NCBI RefSeq assembly: GCF_936943645.1
Contig: NZ_CAKZJO010000081.1
Location: 104,440 to 168,439 of the forward strand
Direction: 5' to 3'
Origin: an uncultured Bradyrhizobium sp.
GTDB lineage: Bacteria; Pseudomonadota; Alphaproteobacteria; Rhizobiales; Xanthobacteraceae
Length of the DNA: 64,000 bases
The notes beneath the pieces were generated by a model. That model was not told where the DNA came from. It saw nothing but the letters and a program-made list of their open reading frames with translations, and ran no database searches. This document shows positions 17,598-25,712 of this stretch, in pieces (position 1 is the first letter of the stretch; every line of letters begins with the position of its first letter). The position numbers and the translations under genes were made by a program.

Positions 17598-18002
17598 TCA
17601 CCGCCGCCTTTGCTTCCTCGGAAACAGGCGGTCGCGGATGTAGCGCGAGGTCGGCGTCAGGCGGAGGCCGCGCGGCTTCTGCCAGGCGGCGCGGTCGATC
17701 TCCTTCTTGTCGCCGATCGCCAGCCGGCCCTTGGCTGTCTTGGCGATGAAGATCGCGTCGCTCATCTTGCGGCCGGAGCGCTTGTTCCTCGCCGTCACTT
17801 CCTTCCAGAGGCTGATCCTGCCGAGCTTCAGCTTGGGCAGCTCCTCCTTGATCTCCCGCCGCAGGCAATCCTTGTCGGACTCGCGCGCCCGCTTGCGGCC
17901 GCCCGGGAACATCCACAGGCCGTCCGACCGGCGTCTGACCAACAATACCTTGCCGCGCCTCGCGGCAACCAGCTTGGAAGACTTCGCCATCACTGCCGTC
18001 AT
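17598..18002 (-). CDS. NUDIX hydrolase
   Basis: NUDIX enzymes cleave nucleoside diphosphates linked to another group, such as oxidised nucleotides, sugar nucleotides or diphosphoinositol polyphosphates. The 134-residue protein has the Nudix box starting at GGRKRARESD and closing with REIKEEL (G-x5-E-x7-REUxEE), which supplies the metal-binding glutamates; the last Gly of the consensus is replaced by Pro. The surroundings (VLLVRRRSDGLWMFPGG) and the very basic C-terminus resemble the small diphosphoinositol/8-oxo-dGTP-type NUDIX proteins, but the substrate cannot be read from sequence. An ATG four codons later (17990) is an alternative start. A perfect 9-bp inverted repeat lies 24-49 bases upstream. 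Confidence 0.88.
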   Translation of the reverse strand: MTAVMAKSSKLVAARRGKVLLVRRRSDGLWMFPGGRKRARESDKDCLRREIKEELPKLKLGRISLWKEVTARNKRSGRKMSDAIFIAKTAKGRLAIGDKKEIDRAAWQKPRGLRLTPTSRYIRDRLFPRKQRRR

Positions 18003-18025
18003 TGAAACAGAATCGTCCCAATCGT

Positions 18026-18051
18026 AACTTGTCTAGTCGAACAGACAAGTT
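18026..18051. promoter_or_regulatory. Perfect 9-bp inverted repeat upstream of the NUDIX gene, candidate operator
   Basis: AACTTGTCT (18026-18034) is mirrored by AGACAAGTT (18043-18051) around eight bases. The size and AT-richer arms look like a TetR-type operator. It lies 24-49 bases upstream of the NUDIX start codon and downstream of the permease stop. No T-run follows, so it is not a typical terminator. No regulator gene is adjacent. Confidence 0.5.
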
Positions 18052-18131
18052 CGCGGCGCGCCTTGACCACAGCTGCGCGCCGTCGGGTCCCGGCGCGGCG
18101 CCTCGGGCGGATCGCGCCGATCGGGGCGAGA

Positions 18132-19217
18132 TCAGCTCTTGCCCGCCCCTGCCCGGTCCTCGGTCCTGATCCAGGCCATCATCATCTCCCAGGCCACCGA
18201 CAGGATGATCGGCCCGATGAACAGGCCGACGATGCCGTGGGCGAGCGTGCCGCCGATCACGCCGACGAAGATCACGATGGTCGGCGTGGTCAGGCCGCGC
18301 CCCATGACGAGCGGCTTCAGCATGGTGTCGATGAAGCCGACGACGACGAGAAACACGGTGAGCAGCAGCGCCGTGGTGACGTCCTTGGCAGTCCAGATCC
18401 AGATGATCACCGGCAGCAGCACGAGGAAGGCGCCGATCTGCACGATCGAGAGCAGCAGCACGATGAAGGCGAGAAGGCCGGCGCTCGGCACCGCCGCGAG
18501 CTTGAAGCCGATGCCGGCGAGCAACGCCTGCACGATCGCAACGCCGATCACGCCCTGCGCCACCGCGCGGATGGTCGCGCCCGCGAGCCCGAGGAAATGC
18601 TCGCTCTGCTCGGGCACGATGCGAAACAGGAAGCCGCGGCCGGCCGCCACGAACCGCGGCCCATGCGGAAACAAGAAGCCCGCCACGAACACCGAGACCA
18701 GGAACTGGAGCGTGCCGACGCCGGCATCGCCCGCGAGCGAAAGCAGCGGGCCGGCCAGCGGCTGGAGATACGGCGCGAACTCGCGCACCACCGCGCGGAC
18801 ATTGGTGTAGGCCTGGTCCCAGAGTTCGTAGAGCCAGGGCCCGACCAGCGGCCACGATTTGAGCTGTTCGGGCGCGGCCTGAAGCGCCAGATCGCCGGTG
18901 CCGAGCTGGTGTGCCAGCTCGCGCACGCCGTCCACCGCGCTGATGCCGAGCCAGGTCGCCGGACCGATGACGATGCCGAGCGTGATCAGGGTCAGGATCG
19001 CTGCTGCGGTCTTGGGCCGGCCGCCGAGCACTTTGGCCACCCAGCTGAAAGCCGGATAGAACGCAACCGCCAGCACGCCGCTCCAGGCCAGGATCGGCAC
19101 GAACGGGCGGATGATCAGGAAGGTCCAGATGATCAGCAGGGCCAGCAGGCCGAGCCGGATCACGAGCTGGATGATGTCCTCTCCCGTCAGGAGCTGACGG
19201 AGACTTTTCACGGGCAC
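18132..19217 (-). CDS. AI-2E family permease (PerM/UPF0118)
   Basis: Polytopic inner-membrane protein of 361 residues with about eight hydrophobic segments in the family pattern: two or three N-terminal helices (LGLLALLIIWTFLIIRPF), a long loop of about 150 residues, then a helical block including FIVLLLSIVQIGAFLVLLPV and ending in GIVGLFIGPIIL, a typical family motif. Members export or exchange varied substrates; the name comes from autoinducer-2 export in E. coli and does not prove that substrate. Both possible starts are GTG (19217 or 19211), with AAGGAAAG upstream. The downstream NUDIX gene has its own likely operator, so an operon is doubtful. Confidence 0.88.
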   Translation of the reverse strand: MPVKSLRQLLTGEDIIQLVIRLGLLALLIIWTFLIIRPFVPILAWSGVLAVAFYPAFSWVAKVLGGRPKTAAAILTLITLGIVIGPATWLGISAVDGVRELAHQLGTGDLALQAAPEQLKSWPLVGPWLYELWDQAYTNVRAVVREFAPYLQPLAGPLLSLAGDAGVGTLQFLVSVFVAGFLFPHGPRFVAAGRGFLFRIVPEQSEHFLGLAGATIRAVAQGVIGVAIVQALLAGIGFKLAAVPSAGLLAFIVLLLSIVQIGAFLVLLPVIIWIWTAKDVTTALLLTVFLVVVGFIDTMLKPLVMGRGLTTPTIVIFVGVIGGTLAHGIVGLFIGPIILSVAWEMMMAWIRTEDRAGAGKS

Positions 19218-19362
19218 TGCTTTCCTTGCGGCATGAACGCAACTTCCGGTGCTTGCGAGGCCTGTCCGTTATTGCTAGCAACGCATCCGGCGTCAAGACG
19301 ACTGGAACCGCCCCGGGGGCCGCGATTAGGAACCCATCGGACCATTCCGCATTCGAAAGGCG

Positions 19363-19575
19363 ATGACACGCCCTCCAAGACAGTCCGCCGAGCACGTTGG
19401 GATGCATCGCGGCATCCACTATTCTCTCAAGCCCAATGCCGCACCGGGCTATTGGCGCTATGTCTATGCCATCGCCAACAGGGTCCGCTCCGGGCGGGTG
19501 CAAGGCCGGCTTCAGCTGCTCGCGATCAGGCGGGTACAGATGCGCATCGACCGGGACATGCGAAGCGGCGACTGA
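19363..19575 (+). CDS. Small conserved-type hypothetical protein
   Basis: About 70 residues from ATG 19363, or 57 from ATG 19402. The mature-looking part begins MHRGIHYSLKPN and continues with WRYVYAIANRVRSGRV and ends LLAIRRVQMRIDRDMRSGD. The alternating polar/hydrophobic pattern suggests a few beta strands and a C-terminal helix. I believe similar short proteins with an RRVQMRIDR-type ending occur in several Bradyrhizobium genomes, but I could not check. GAAAGG stands just before ATG 19363; no clear ribosome-binding site precedes 19402. Function unknown. Confidence 0.5.
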   Translation: MTRPPRQSAEHVGMHRGIHYSLKPNAAPGYWRYVYAIANRVRSGRVQGRLQLLAIRRVQMRIDRDMRSGD

Positions 19576-19717
19576 TCCGGGTGCCCGCGCGGATCTCTCA
19601 CGGACCCGCGGCCGCGGCTTGGCTAACGCCCGTTAACCGGATTTCCGCCGGCCCATTTACGCCGCTGCAAACGCCCGCAACTAGCCTGCATCGAGGTCCC
19701 CAAAAACACTGCGTGCA

Positions 19718-19945
19718 ATGGCCAACAGCATCTGGACGATCGAAGAATTCACCTGCACCGGTTGCAGCATGAACTACACCGCGACCAGAGAGGAGCACAG
19801 CGAAGCGCATGCCGGCAGCTTCAAGTGCACCATCTGCAGCGGCGTGGTGCACGCCTGGTCCGGCAAGTATCACTTCTTCGGCTGGAAAGCGGTGACGACC
19901 CGACCGCCCGTGTTCGGACGGCGCTGGGCCGGCGCCGGCTGGTAG
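19718..19945 (+). CDS. Small Cys-rich (zinc-ribbon-like) protein
   Basis: 75 residues with two Cys pairs, FTCTGCSMNY and FKCTICSGVV, about 20 residues apart, a typical zinc-ribbon spacing. Between them is a polar helix (ATREEHSEAHAGS). The C-terminal part is rich in Trp, Phe and Arg (HFFGWKAV, RRWAGAGW). No signal peptide, so it is cytoplasmic. It precedes the acetoacetyl-CoA synthetase gene by 108 bases in the same direction, but nothing ties the two functionally. Function unknown; the fold suggests nucleic-acid or protein binding. Confidence 0.7.
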   Translation: MANSIWTIEEFTCTGCSMNYTATREEHSEAHAGSFKCTICSGVVHAWSGKYHFFGWKAVTTRPPVFGRRWAGAGW

Positions 19946-20053
19946 GTCCAGGGCAAGGGCGCCTCCTGGTCATTGCGGCCTGCGTGAACTGCGGCTTCTG
20001 CTCCTCTGCGGCACCGGCTAGATTTCCCTTCCCGCAACTGATGCCGATAGCCG

Positions 20054-22102
20054 ATGACCGCTCCCTTCGTTCCTCAGATCGCCCTCTACCGCAACTGGCT
20101 CGCCGAGCAGCGCGGTCTCTCCTTCGCCGATTACGAGGCGATGCGGCAATGGTCGGTGCGTGATCTCGACGGTTTCTGGCGCAGCATCTGGGACTATTAC
20201 GACCTGCAATCGCCGACGCCGTTCCAGGCCGTGATCACCGAGCGCAAGATGCCGGGCGCGGTCTGGTTTCCGGGCGCGCAAGTTAATTATGCCCGGCAGG
20301 TGTTCCGGCACGTCGAGGCGGCCGATGCCGCCGGCCTGCCCGCAATCGTCAGCAGCGGCGAGGATGGCAGGATCACGGCGACGAGCTGGCCGGAGCTGCG
20401 GCGCAAGGCCGCGGCGCTTGCGCTGCATCTGAAGGACCAGGGCATCAAGCCCGGCGACCGCGTCGCGGCCTATCTGCCTAACATCCCCGAGACCATTGTC
20501 GGATTTCTGGCAAGCGTGAGCATCGGCGCCGTCTGGAGCGTCTGTGCGCCGGACATGGCGGCACCCGCTGTCATCGACCGCTTCAAGCAGATCGAGCCGA
20601 AAGTGCTGATCGCCTGCGATTCCGTCACCTATGCCGGCCGGCGGCACGATCGCAACGACGTCGTTGCCGAGCTGCGCCGATCGCTGCCATCGGTCGAGCA
20701 TGTCATCCTGCACAGCGAGGCCGGCGCGGTCGCTGCGCCCGATGCCCTGCTCGCCGAGATCACGGCCAAGACCGGCGCTGCGATCGACGCGTTCGAGCCG
20801 ATGTGGCTGCCGTTCGATCATCCGCTCTGGATCGTCTATTCCAGCGGCACCACCGGGCTGCCGAAGCCGATCGTGCACGGGCATGGCGGCATCGTCATCG
20901 TGGTGATGGCCCTGCTCGGCCTGCACAACGACATCGGCTGCTCGTATCATTCGAACTCGTTCGGCGAGCGCTATCACTGGTACTCGTCGACCGGCTGGAT
21001 CATGTGGAACAGTCAGGTCGGCGGCCTGCTCAGCGGCACCACCTGCTGCATCTTCGACGGCAGCCCCGGCGGCACCAGGGACAAGCCGGACTGGACCACG
21101 CTGTGGCGCTTCGTGGCGCGGTCGAAGGCGACCTTCTTCGGCGCGGGCGCTGCGTTCTTCGCCAATTGCGCCAAGGCCGAGATCGACCTGGCCGCTGCCG
21201 GCGATCTGTCGCGGCTGCGCTGTCTCGGCTCGACCGGCTCGCCGCTCAGCGCCGATACCCAGGCCTGGTTCAACGACCGCTTTGCAGCGCTCTCGAAAAT
21301 CAACGGCAGCACGGCGCAGGCCGATATCTGGTGGGCCAACATCTCCGGCGGCACCGATTTCGCCGGCGCCTTCATCGGCGGCAACCGGGAGCTGCCGCAG
21401 ACACCCGGCGCGATGCAATGCCGATCGCTCGGCGCCGCCGTGGAAGCCTTCAACGAGCAGGGCCGCGCCGTGGTCGACGAGGTCGGCGAGCTCGTCTGCA
21501 CCGAGCCGATGCCGTCGATGCCGCTGTATTTCTGGAACGACAGAGACGGCGCGCGCTATCGCGCCAGCTATTTCGAGACCTATCCGGACAATTTCGACGG
21601 CAGCGGCCGTGGGCCGGTGTGGCGGCACGGCGACTGGCTCAAGGTCAATCCCGATGGCTCCTGCATCATCTACGGCCGCAGCGACGCCACCATCAACCGC
21701 CACGGCCTGCGCATGGGCACCAGCGAGCTCTATTCCGCGATCGAGGCGCTGCCGGAGGTGATGGACTCCCTCGTCGTCGATCTCGAATATCTCGGCCGCG
21801 ACAGCTACATGCCGCTATTCGTGGTGCTGCGCGAGGGCGTCGCCTTCGACGACGCCATGCAGACCAAGATCAACAAGGCGATCGAGGCCGGCCTGTCCCG
21901 CCGCTTCCTGCCGAACGAGATCTTTGCCGTCGCCGAGATCCCGCGCACGCTGTCCGGCAAGAAGCAGGAGCTGCCGGTCAAGAAGCTTCTGCTCGGCCAG
22001 CCCGTCGAAAAGGTGATCAACAAGGAGGCGATGGCCAACCCCGCCTGCCTCGAATGGTATCTCGCCTTTGCGCGCGACTATCTGGCGCGCACCGCAGCGT
22101 GA
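20054..22102 (+). CDS. aacS: Acetoacetyl-CoA synthetase (acetoacetate-CoA ligase)
   Basis: Activates acetoacetate to acetoacetyl-CoA with ATP, releasing AMP and PPi; in rhizobia this links ketone bodies and poly-beta-hydroxybutyrate breakdown to central metabolism. The 682 residues match the acetoacetyl-CoA-ligase branch of the AMP-forming superfamily: an N-terminal extension with VNYAR (about 75-80), the P-loop-like YSSGTTGLPKPIVHG (from residue 262), the YHWYSSTGWIMWN segment typical of acetate/acetoacetate ligases, and a C-terminal domain with LSGKKQELPVKKLL containing the catalytic Lys of the adenylation half-reaction. Full length for the family. Monocistronic in appearance; 92 bases follow before the next ORF. 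Confidence 0.93.
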   Translation: MTAPFVPQIALYRNWLAEQRGLSFADYEAMRQWSVRDLDGFWRSIWDYYDLQSPTPFQAVITERKMPGAVWFPGAQVNYARQVFRHVEAADAAGLPAIVSSGEDGRITATSWPELRRKAAALALHLKDQGIKPGDRVAAYLPNIPETIVGFLASVSIGAVWSVCAPDMAAPAVIDRFKQIEPKVLIACDSVTYAGRRHDRNDVVAELRRSLPSVEHVILHSEAGAVAAPDALLAEITAKTGAAIDAFEPMWLPFDHPLWIVYSSGTTGLPKPIVHGHGGIVIVVMALLGLHNDIGCSYHSNSFGERYHWYSSTGWIMWNSQVGGLLSGTTCCIFDGSPGGTRDKPDWTTLWRFVARSKATFFGAGAAFFANCAKAEIDLAAAGDLSRLRCLGSTGSPLSADTQAWFNDRFAALSKINGSTAQADIWWANISGGTDFAGAFIGGNRELPQTPGAMQCRSLGAAVEAFNEQGRAVVDEVGELVCTEPMPSMPLYFWNDRDGARYRASYFETYPDNFDGSGRGPVWRHGDWLKVNPDGSCIIYGRSDATINRHGLRMGTSELYSAIEALPEVMDSLVVDLEYLGRDSYMPLFVVLREGVAFDDAMQTKINKAIEAGLSRRFLPNEIFAVAEIPRTLSGKKQELPVKKLLLGQPVEKVINKEAMANPACLEWYLAFARDYLARTAA

Positions 22103-22194
22103 CGGCAAATCGCCCCAATTGCGCCGGTGTCGTTTGGACTCCGTTCACCGATCGTCGCTAGATCAGGACAGATCCTTCGCGCCGAACCGCAGAC

Positions 22195-22497
22195 ATGGCC
22201 GACCTCAACGCCGTTCTCACAAGGCTCAACGACCGCCTGCTCCGCCTCGAAGGCGAGCTCTTCGTGCTGCGCTCGCTGGCGCGCGCGACGCTGACGGCGG
22301 GCGACGACCACGCCGTGCGCATGCGCAAGCTGGTCGAAGCCGCCAAGGTCGCGCTCGACGACGAGGCCAGGCGCGAACTCGACAAGCCGACGCGCAAATA
22401 TGTCGATGCAGCCACCGCGCTCGTGGAAGAGTTGCTGGTCGAGCCGACGCCGGCACGACCGCTGTTCACGGTGATCGACGGCGGCCGGCGCGACTAG
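22195..22497 (+). CDS. Helical hypothetical protein, 100 residues
   Basis: The sequence is strongly helical and charged: MADLNAVLTRLNDRLLRLEG at the start, then EAAKVALDDEARREL and YVDAATALVEELLVEP. The first 30 residues have heptad-like Leu spacing, suggesting a short coiled coil. No signal peptide, Cys or catalytic motif. It starts 92 bases after aacS in the same direction; no strong terminator separates them, so a shared transcript is possible. It converges on the next leftward gene. Function unknown. Confidence 0.7.
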   Translation: MADLNAVLTRLNDRLLRLEGELFVLRSLARATLTAGDDHAVRMRKLVEAAKVALDDEARRELDKPTRKYVDAATALVEELLVEPTPARPLFTVIDGGRRD

Positions 22498-22527
22498 AGC
22501 GCGCCGCCCCCCCGACGCGGCGATCGA

Positions 22528-22869
22528 TTATCGCCCGTACAGTCCGGGCGGTTGCCGGCCGTTGCGGTAGCACTGACCGTCGGCGTAATTGTATGCGAAG
22601 CCGTCAGGGCAGAGGCCGCCGCGCCGTCCATAGCCTCCGTAGCCACCATAGTTTCCGTAGTATTCGTGCGGCCCGGGATTCCGCGTGTAGACACCCGGCG
22701 CATGATAGCCGTTGGGATAGCAGCGGCCGTTCGAGTGGTTGAAATCATAGCCGTCCGGGCAGCGTCCGCCTGGAGCAGCCCTGAACTGAACTTGCTCCAC
22801 CATGGGTGCCGGCGATGCCGCGGGCACGGTTGCGAACCCAAGCAGGCCAGCCAGCGCAAGAGCGATCAT
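22528..22869 (-). CDS. Small secreted Tyr/Gly-rich protein with two Cys repeats
   Basis: 113 residues. An N-terminal signal peptide (MIALALAGLLGFATVPAASP) is followed by two copies of a short motif, CPDGYDFNHSNGRCYPNG and CPDGFAYNYADGQCYRNG, linked by a Tyr/Gly-rich stretch (YGNYGGYGGYGRRGG). Each copy carries two Cys eleven residues apart, probably a disulfide loop. The product should be periplasmic or extracellular. Proteins of this style are frequent in Bradyrhizobium and of unknown function; a structural or envelope-associated role is a guess. Confidence 0.75.
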   Translation of the reverse strand: MIALALAGLLGFATVPAASPAPMVEQVQFRAAPGGRCPDGYDFNHSNGRCYPNGYHAPGVYTRNPGPHEYYGNYGGYGGYGRRGGLCPDGFAYNYADGQCYRNGRQPPGLYGR

Positions 22870-23015
22870 GACGTCTCCTCCAAATCACGGGGACAAAGCC
22901 TAACAGGATTCGTGTCCCACGAAACGACCCGGAGATTGAGCCATGGCCGGCCTGAACCGTGCATGAACCGGTCCGGGGCTGCGACGATGCGTCGTTCCCA
23001 GCGCGCGATAACCCG

Positions 23016-23234
23016 CTAGATCGGCGCGGAATTCTCTGCCTTGAGCCGGTTGAGGCCCGCCTCGATGATCGCGATCTCCTCGTCGATCTGGCCGATCGGC
23101 AGGCTGAAATCGTAGCCGGACTTGCTCTTCAGATCGACCGCGAGCCGCTGCCTGTGCATCATCAGCTCGTCGAGGCCGCGGCGGTTCTTCAGCCGCACAT
23201 AGCTGTCAACGATCTGCTCAATGGCGCGCGGCAT
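23016..23234 (-). CDS. Small helical hypothetical protein, 72 residues
   Basis: The product starts MPRAIEQIVDSYVRLKNRRG and continues with LDELMMHRQRLAVDLK and IGQIDEEIAIIEAGLNRLK, which looks like a helical hairpin. Upstream codons to 23270 are open but look untranslated. No signal peptide or metal motif. The composition (long amphipathic helices, no Cys) suggests a small protein-protein interaction module. It is isolated between secreted-protein genes. Function unknown. Confidence 0.65.
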   Translation of the reverse strand: MPRAIEQIVDSYVRLKNRRGLDELMMHRQRLAVDLKSKSGYDFSLPIGQIDEEIAIIEAGLNRLKAENSAPI

Positions 23235-23571
23235 GAAATGTGTCCCGGCGAAAAGGCCCGCGCGACGCACCCACGCCGGCGGGACATTTTCGGTGTCGCG
23301 GTACGCAATACAAATCCGCGACGGATTCGTCGATACGCCGGGCTGGTTGAGATCGCGTTACCATTCGATGATTTCTCGATGAGCGGCATTGAAAAGGCCG
23401 CTGACGAATGCGCCAGCGGCCCAAGCCGGGTTTAAAAACGGATGCGGATTGAAATGTCGCCAGCCCCGGTAGGCGCTCTCTTATCAGTCGGCCCGGGTTA
23501 CCTCTGTTAAAAACGAAACACAGGAACCGACTTATCCGCGCTTGCCGCTGCACCGTGGCCGCGCGGCAACG
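23235..23571. other. Intergenic region, no gene seen
   Basis: 337 bases between two leftward genes. The middle part is poorer in GC than its neighbours and contains TTAAAAACG twice (near 23432 and 23507), which may reflect promoter elements. No reading frame is convincing and there is no clear hairpin. Confidence 0.35.
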
Positions 23572-23856
23572 CTAGTCGGTGACGCAGAAATACGTGCGCG
23601 GCAATCTGCGATAGGCGCTGTACCGGTAATACGGCCGGTAGGCGTAGCCGCGATGGAGCGCCGGCGGCTCCTCGCCGTAATAGGCGCGATGATAGAAATT
23701 GAACACCGGCCCGCGGGCACAGCGATAGCCGTCCCAGGTCGGCCCCACGAAGGGAGCGATCCCGGTCTCCGGCGGCACGACGGGGTACGGCTCGCCGGCA
23801 TGAGCGGGAACGGTTATCAGCAATGCCGCGAGAAGGAAAAACCAGGCGCTTCGCAT
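23572..23856 (-). CDS. Small secreted Tyr-rich protein
   Basis: 94 residues from the ATG at 23856. A signal peptide (WFFLLAALLITVPAHAGE) precedes a mature part rich in Tyr, Pro and Arg (FNFYHRAYYGEEPPAL, RPYYRYSAYRRLPRTY), with one Cys near the middle (YRCARG) and one near the end (YFCVTD) that could pair. Periplasmic by prediction. It belongs to the same broad type as the Cys-repeat protein at 22528-22869 but shares no long motif with it. Codons upstream of 23856 are open to 23946 without support. Function unknown. Confidence 0.7.
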   Translation of the reverse strand: MRSAWFFLLAALLITVPAHAGEPYPVVPPETGIAPFVGPTWDGYRCARGPVFNFYHRAYYGEEPPALHRGYAYRPYYRYSAYRRLPRTYFCVTD

Positions 23857-24048
23857 GAGCTCGCTCCCGAACCGGCGTAATGCCCGCCATGGAAGCACCG
23901 GAACGCCGGGCTGCGCAATCACGGCGTTGGTCGCGCCCGGCGCCAAGGCGCATTGTTGATAACCCGCGCAAACGTGGCGCGGGTGGTGACAGGGCGTCCG
24001 GACGTGTTATCGGGGGATGACGCAGTTGCGAGACCGGATCGGACACCC

Positions 24049-24636
24049 ATGCGCATTACCCTCGTCGGCTCCCGCCATTTCGGCGTGACCACCCTGAACA
24101 TGCTCCGGGAGCACAGCGTCACGATCGTCAGGGTCGTGGTCGCCGATGCCGAGGATCGCCTCGCTGCGACCGCCAAGGCAGCCGGCATCGAGGTTGTGGT
24201 CCAGGCCAATCCGAAACTGGTGGTGGCCTCCGAGATCGCTCCCGATACCGATCTGATCATCACGGCGCACAGCCACGCCCGGATCGGCAAGGATGCGCTC
24301 GCCGCCGCCAAGCTCGGCGGCATCGGCTATCACCCCTCGCTGCTGCCGCGCCATCGCGGCAAGGCCGCCGTGGAATGGACCATCAAGGAAGGCGATCCGA
24401 TCGCCGGCGGTACGATCTACCACCTCGCCGACCGCATGGACGCCGGCGCCATTGCCGCCCAGGACTGGTGCTTCGTCAAGAAGGGCGAGACGGCGCGGGA
24501 GCTCTGGGAGCGCGCCCTGGCGCCCCTGGGGCTCAAGCTGCTCGCCGACGTGATCGACTATGCCAAGGTCCACAAGGCGTTGCCCGCCAAGACTCAGGAC
24601 GAGCAGTTCGCGACCTCCGCACCGAGTCTCTCGTAA
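24049..24636 (+). CDS. Formyltransferase-fold protein resembling the 10-formyl-THF hydrolase domain
   Basis: 195 residues, a single Formyl_trans_N-type Rossmann-like domain. It has YHPSLLPRHRG, with His95, and MDAGAI, with Asp131, matching the catalytic His and Asp of the family. The Asn that normally sits two residues before the His (N-x-H in PurN and Fmt) is Gly here (IGYHPS), a pattern I associate with the N-terminal domain of 10-formyltetrahydrofolate dehydrogenase rather than Fmt or PurN. There is no C-terminal anticodon-arm domain as in Fmt. Likely acts on 10-formyl-THF or transfers a formyl group to a small substrate. It starts at ATG 24049; no ribosome-binding site decides this strongly. 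Confidence 0.8.
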   Translation: MRITLVGSRHFGVTTLNMLREHSVTIVRVVVADAEDRLAATAKAAGIEVVVQANPKLVVASEIAPDTDLIITAHSHARIGKDALAAAKLGGIGYHPSLLPRHRGKAAVEWTIKEGDPIAGGTIYHLADRMDAGAIAAQDWCFVKKGETARELWERALAPLGLKLLADVIDYAKVHKALPAKTQDEQFATSAPSLS

Positions 24637-24820
24637 CGCCTGTGCCCACGTTTACCCTTAACGTGAAGCTGCATTGATTTTGCTTCGAAAATCGGTCCCG
24701 AAAACGCAAATAAACCATTGTTTCCACAGGAACAATTTTCGATTTGGCATTGCAACAAATTTCCGTCACATTTGGTCCAGATAAGCGACAGCATATCAGA
24801 CACATTCAAGGACGGAGTTT

Positions 24821-25171
24821 ATGCGTTTTGCTCGCATTGCGGTGTTCTGTGCCGCTTCGGTTTTCACTGGCACCCTCGCCGCGTCCGCCTTTGCCCAAAC
24901 CCCTTATGACGGCAACTGGCAGGTCACGATCGTGACCAAGAGCGGCTCCTGCGAACCCACCGCGAGTTCCATGCTGACGGTTGCCGACGGCAAGATCACT
25001 GCGCCTGGCGCTAACGTTTCCGGCACCATCGGCAGCGGGGGACTTGTGAAAGTTTCGATCAATGGTGCATATGCCAACGGTCAACTCAACGGCAACGCCG
25101 GATCGGGGAAGTGGAATGGAGCATCTGCAGGCATACCGTGCAGCGGGCGATGGGAAGCATCGCGCCAATAA
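24821..25171 (+). CDS. Small secreted protein, 116 residues
   Basis: A clear signal peptide (MRFARIAVFCAASVFTGTLA, cleavage after SAFA) precedes a Gly/Ser/Asn-rich mature domain that begins YDGNWQVTIVTKSG and ends CSGRWEASRQ, with Cys in SCEP and PCSG likely paired. The repeated short strands (GNW, GKI, SGTIGSGG, GQLNGN, GKWNG) suggest a small beta-barrel, similar in style to the next gene's product. The start follows CAAGGACGGAG, a good ribosome-binding site. The following gene overlaps its 3' end. Function unknown. Confidence 0.8.
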   Translation: MRFARIAVFCAASVFTGTLAASAFAQTPYDGNWQVTIVTKSGSCEPTASSMLTVADGKITAPGANVSGTIGSGGLVKVSINGAYANGQLNGNAGSGKWNGASAGIPCSGRWEASRQ

Positions 25172-25661
25172 ACCAGTTGAGGCTCGCGCCCGGAACCGGC
25201 GGCTGCTGACTGCGGCCGCCGTTTTGTTTGCGGCGGCGTTCGCGAACACGGAAAGTAACGCACAGTCCGGTCCGTTCGCACCGATGGCGGGCAGCTGGAG
25301 CGGCAGCGGCACCGTGACGCTTGACGATGGCTCGACGGAACGGATCCGTTGCCGGGCCAAATACGCCCCGATCGGTCCCACCATGGAGATGTCGCTGACC
25401 TGTGCCAGCGACGCCTACAAGTTCAACCTTGCGGCCAGCGTCAAGGCTGAGGGAAGCGCCATCACCGGCAGCTGGTCCGAGGCCAGCCGCAACATCTCCG
25501 GCTCGCTCCAAGGCCGCGGCGGCGGCGGGAACTTCGAGGTGGTCGCCTCCGCCGCCGGCTTCAACGCCAACATCGCGCTGAAGACGAGCGGCAACAGGCA
25601 GACCGTCACGATGCGCGCCGACAGCCAGTTCCGCGGCGCCAACATCTCGATGTCGAAGTAA
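25116..25661 (+). CDS. Secreted beta-rich protein, overlaps the preceding gene
   Basis: 181 residues if started at ATG 25116, inside the 3' end of the preceding gene in a different frame (56-base overlap); an even earlier ATG is at 25062. No usable start occurs after the overlap until inside the signal peptide. The N-terminus is basic, then hydrophobic (LLTAAAVLFAAAFA), then cleavable near SNAQSG. The mature part (MAGSWSGSGTVTLDDG, SLTCASDAYKFN, GGGGNFEVVA, RADSQFRGANI) has alternating strands and two Cys. It looks like a companion of the preceding protein, probably co-translated by coupling. Ends 22 bases before a strong terminator. Function unknown. Confidence 0.7.
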   Translation: MEHLQAYRAAGDGKHRANKPVEARARNRRLLTAAAVLFAAAFANTESNAQSGPFAPMAGSWSGSGTVTLDDGSTERIRCRAKYAPIGPTMEMSLTCASDAYKFNLAASVKAEGSAITGSWSEASRNISGSLQGRGGGGNFEVVASAAGFNANIALKTSGNRQTVTMRADSQFRGANISMSK

Positions 25662-25683
25662 GACAGCAGACGATCCGAGAAAC

Positions 25684-25712
25684 GATCCGGCGACCTCGCC
25701 GGATCTTTTTTT
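25684..25712 (+). terminator. Rho-independent terminator
   Basis: GATCCGGCGA (25684-25693) and TCGCCGGATC (25696-25705) form a strong stem followed by seven T. It ends the rightward pair of secreted-protein genes. Its T-run also supplies the stop codon of the RidA-like gene on the other strand. Confidence 0.9.
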
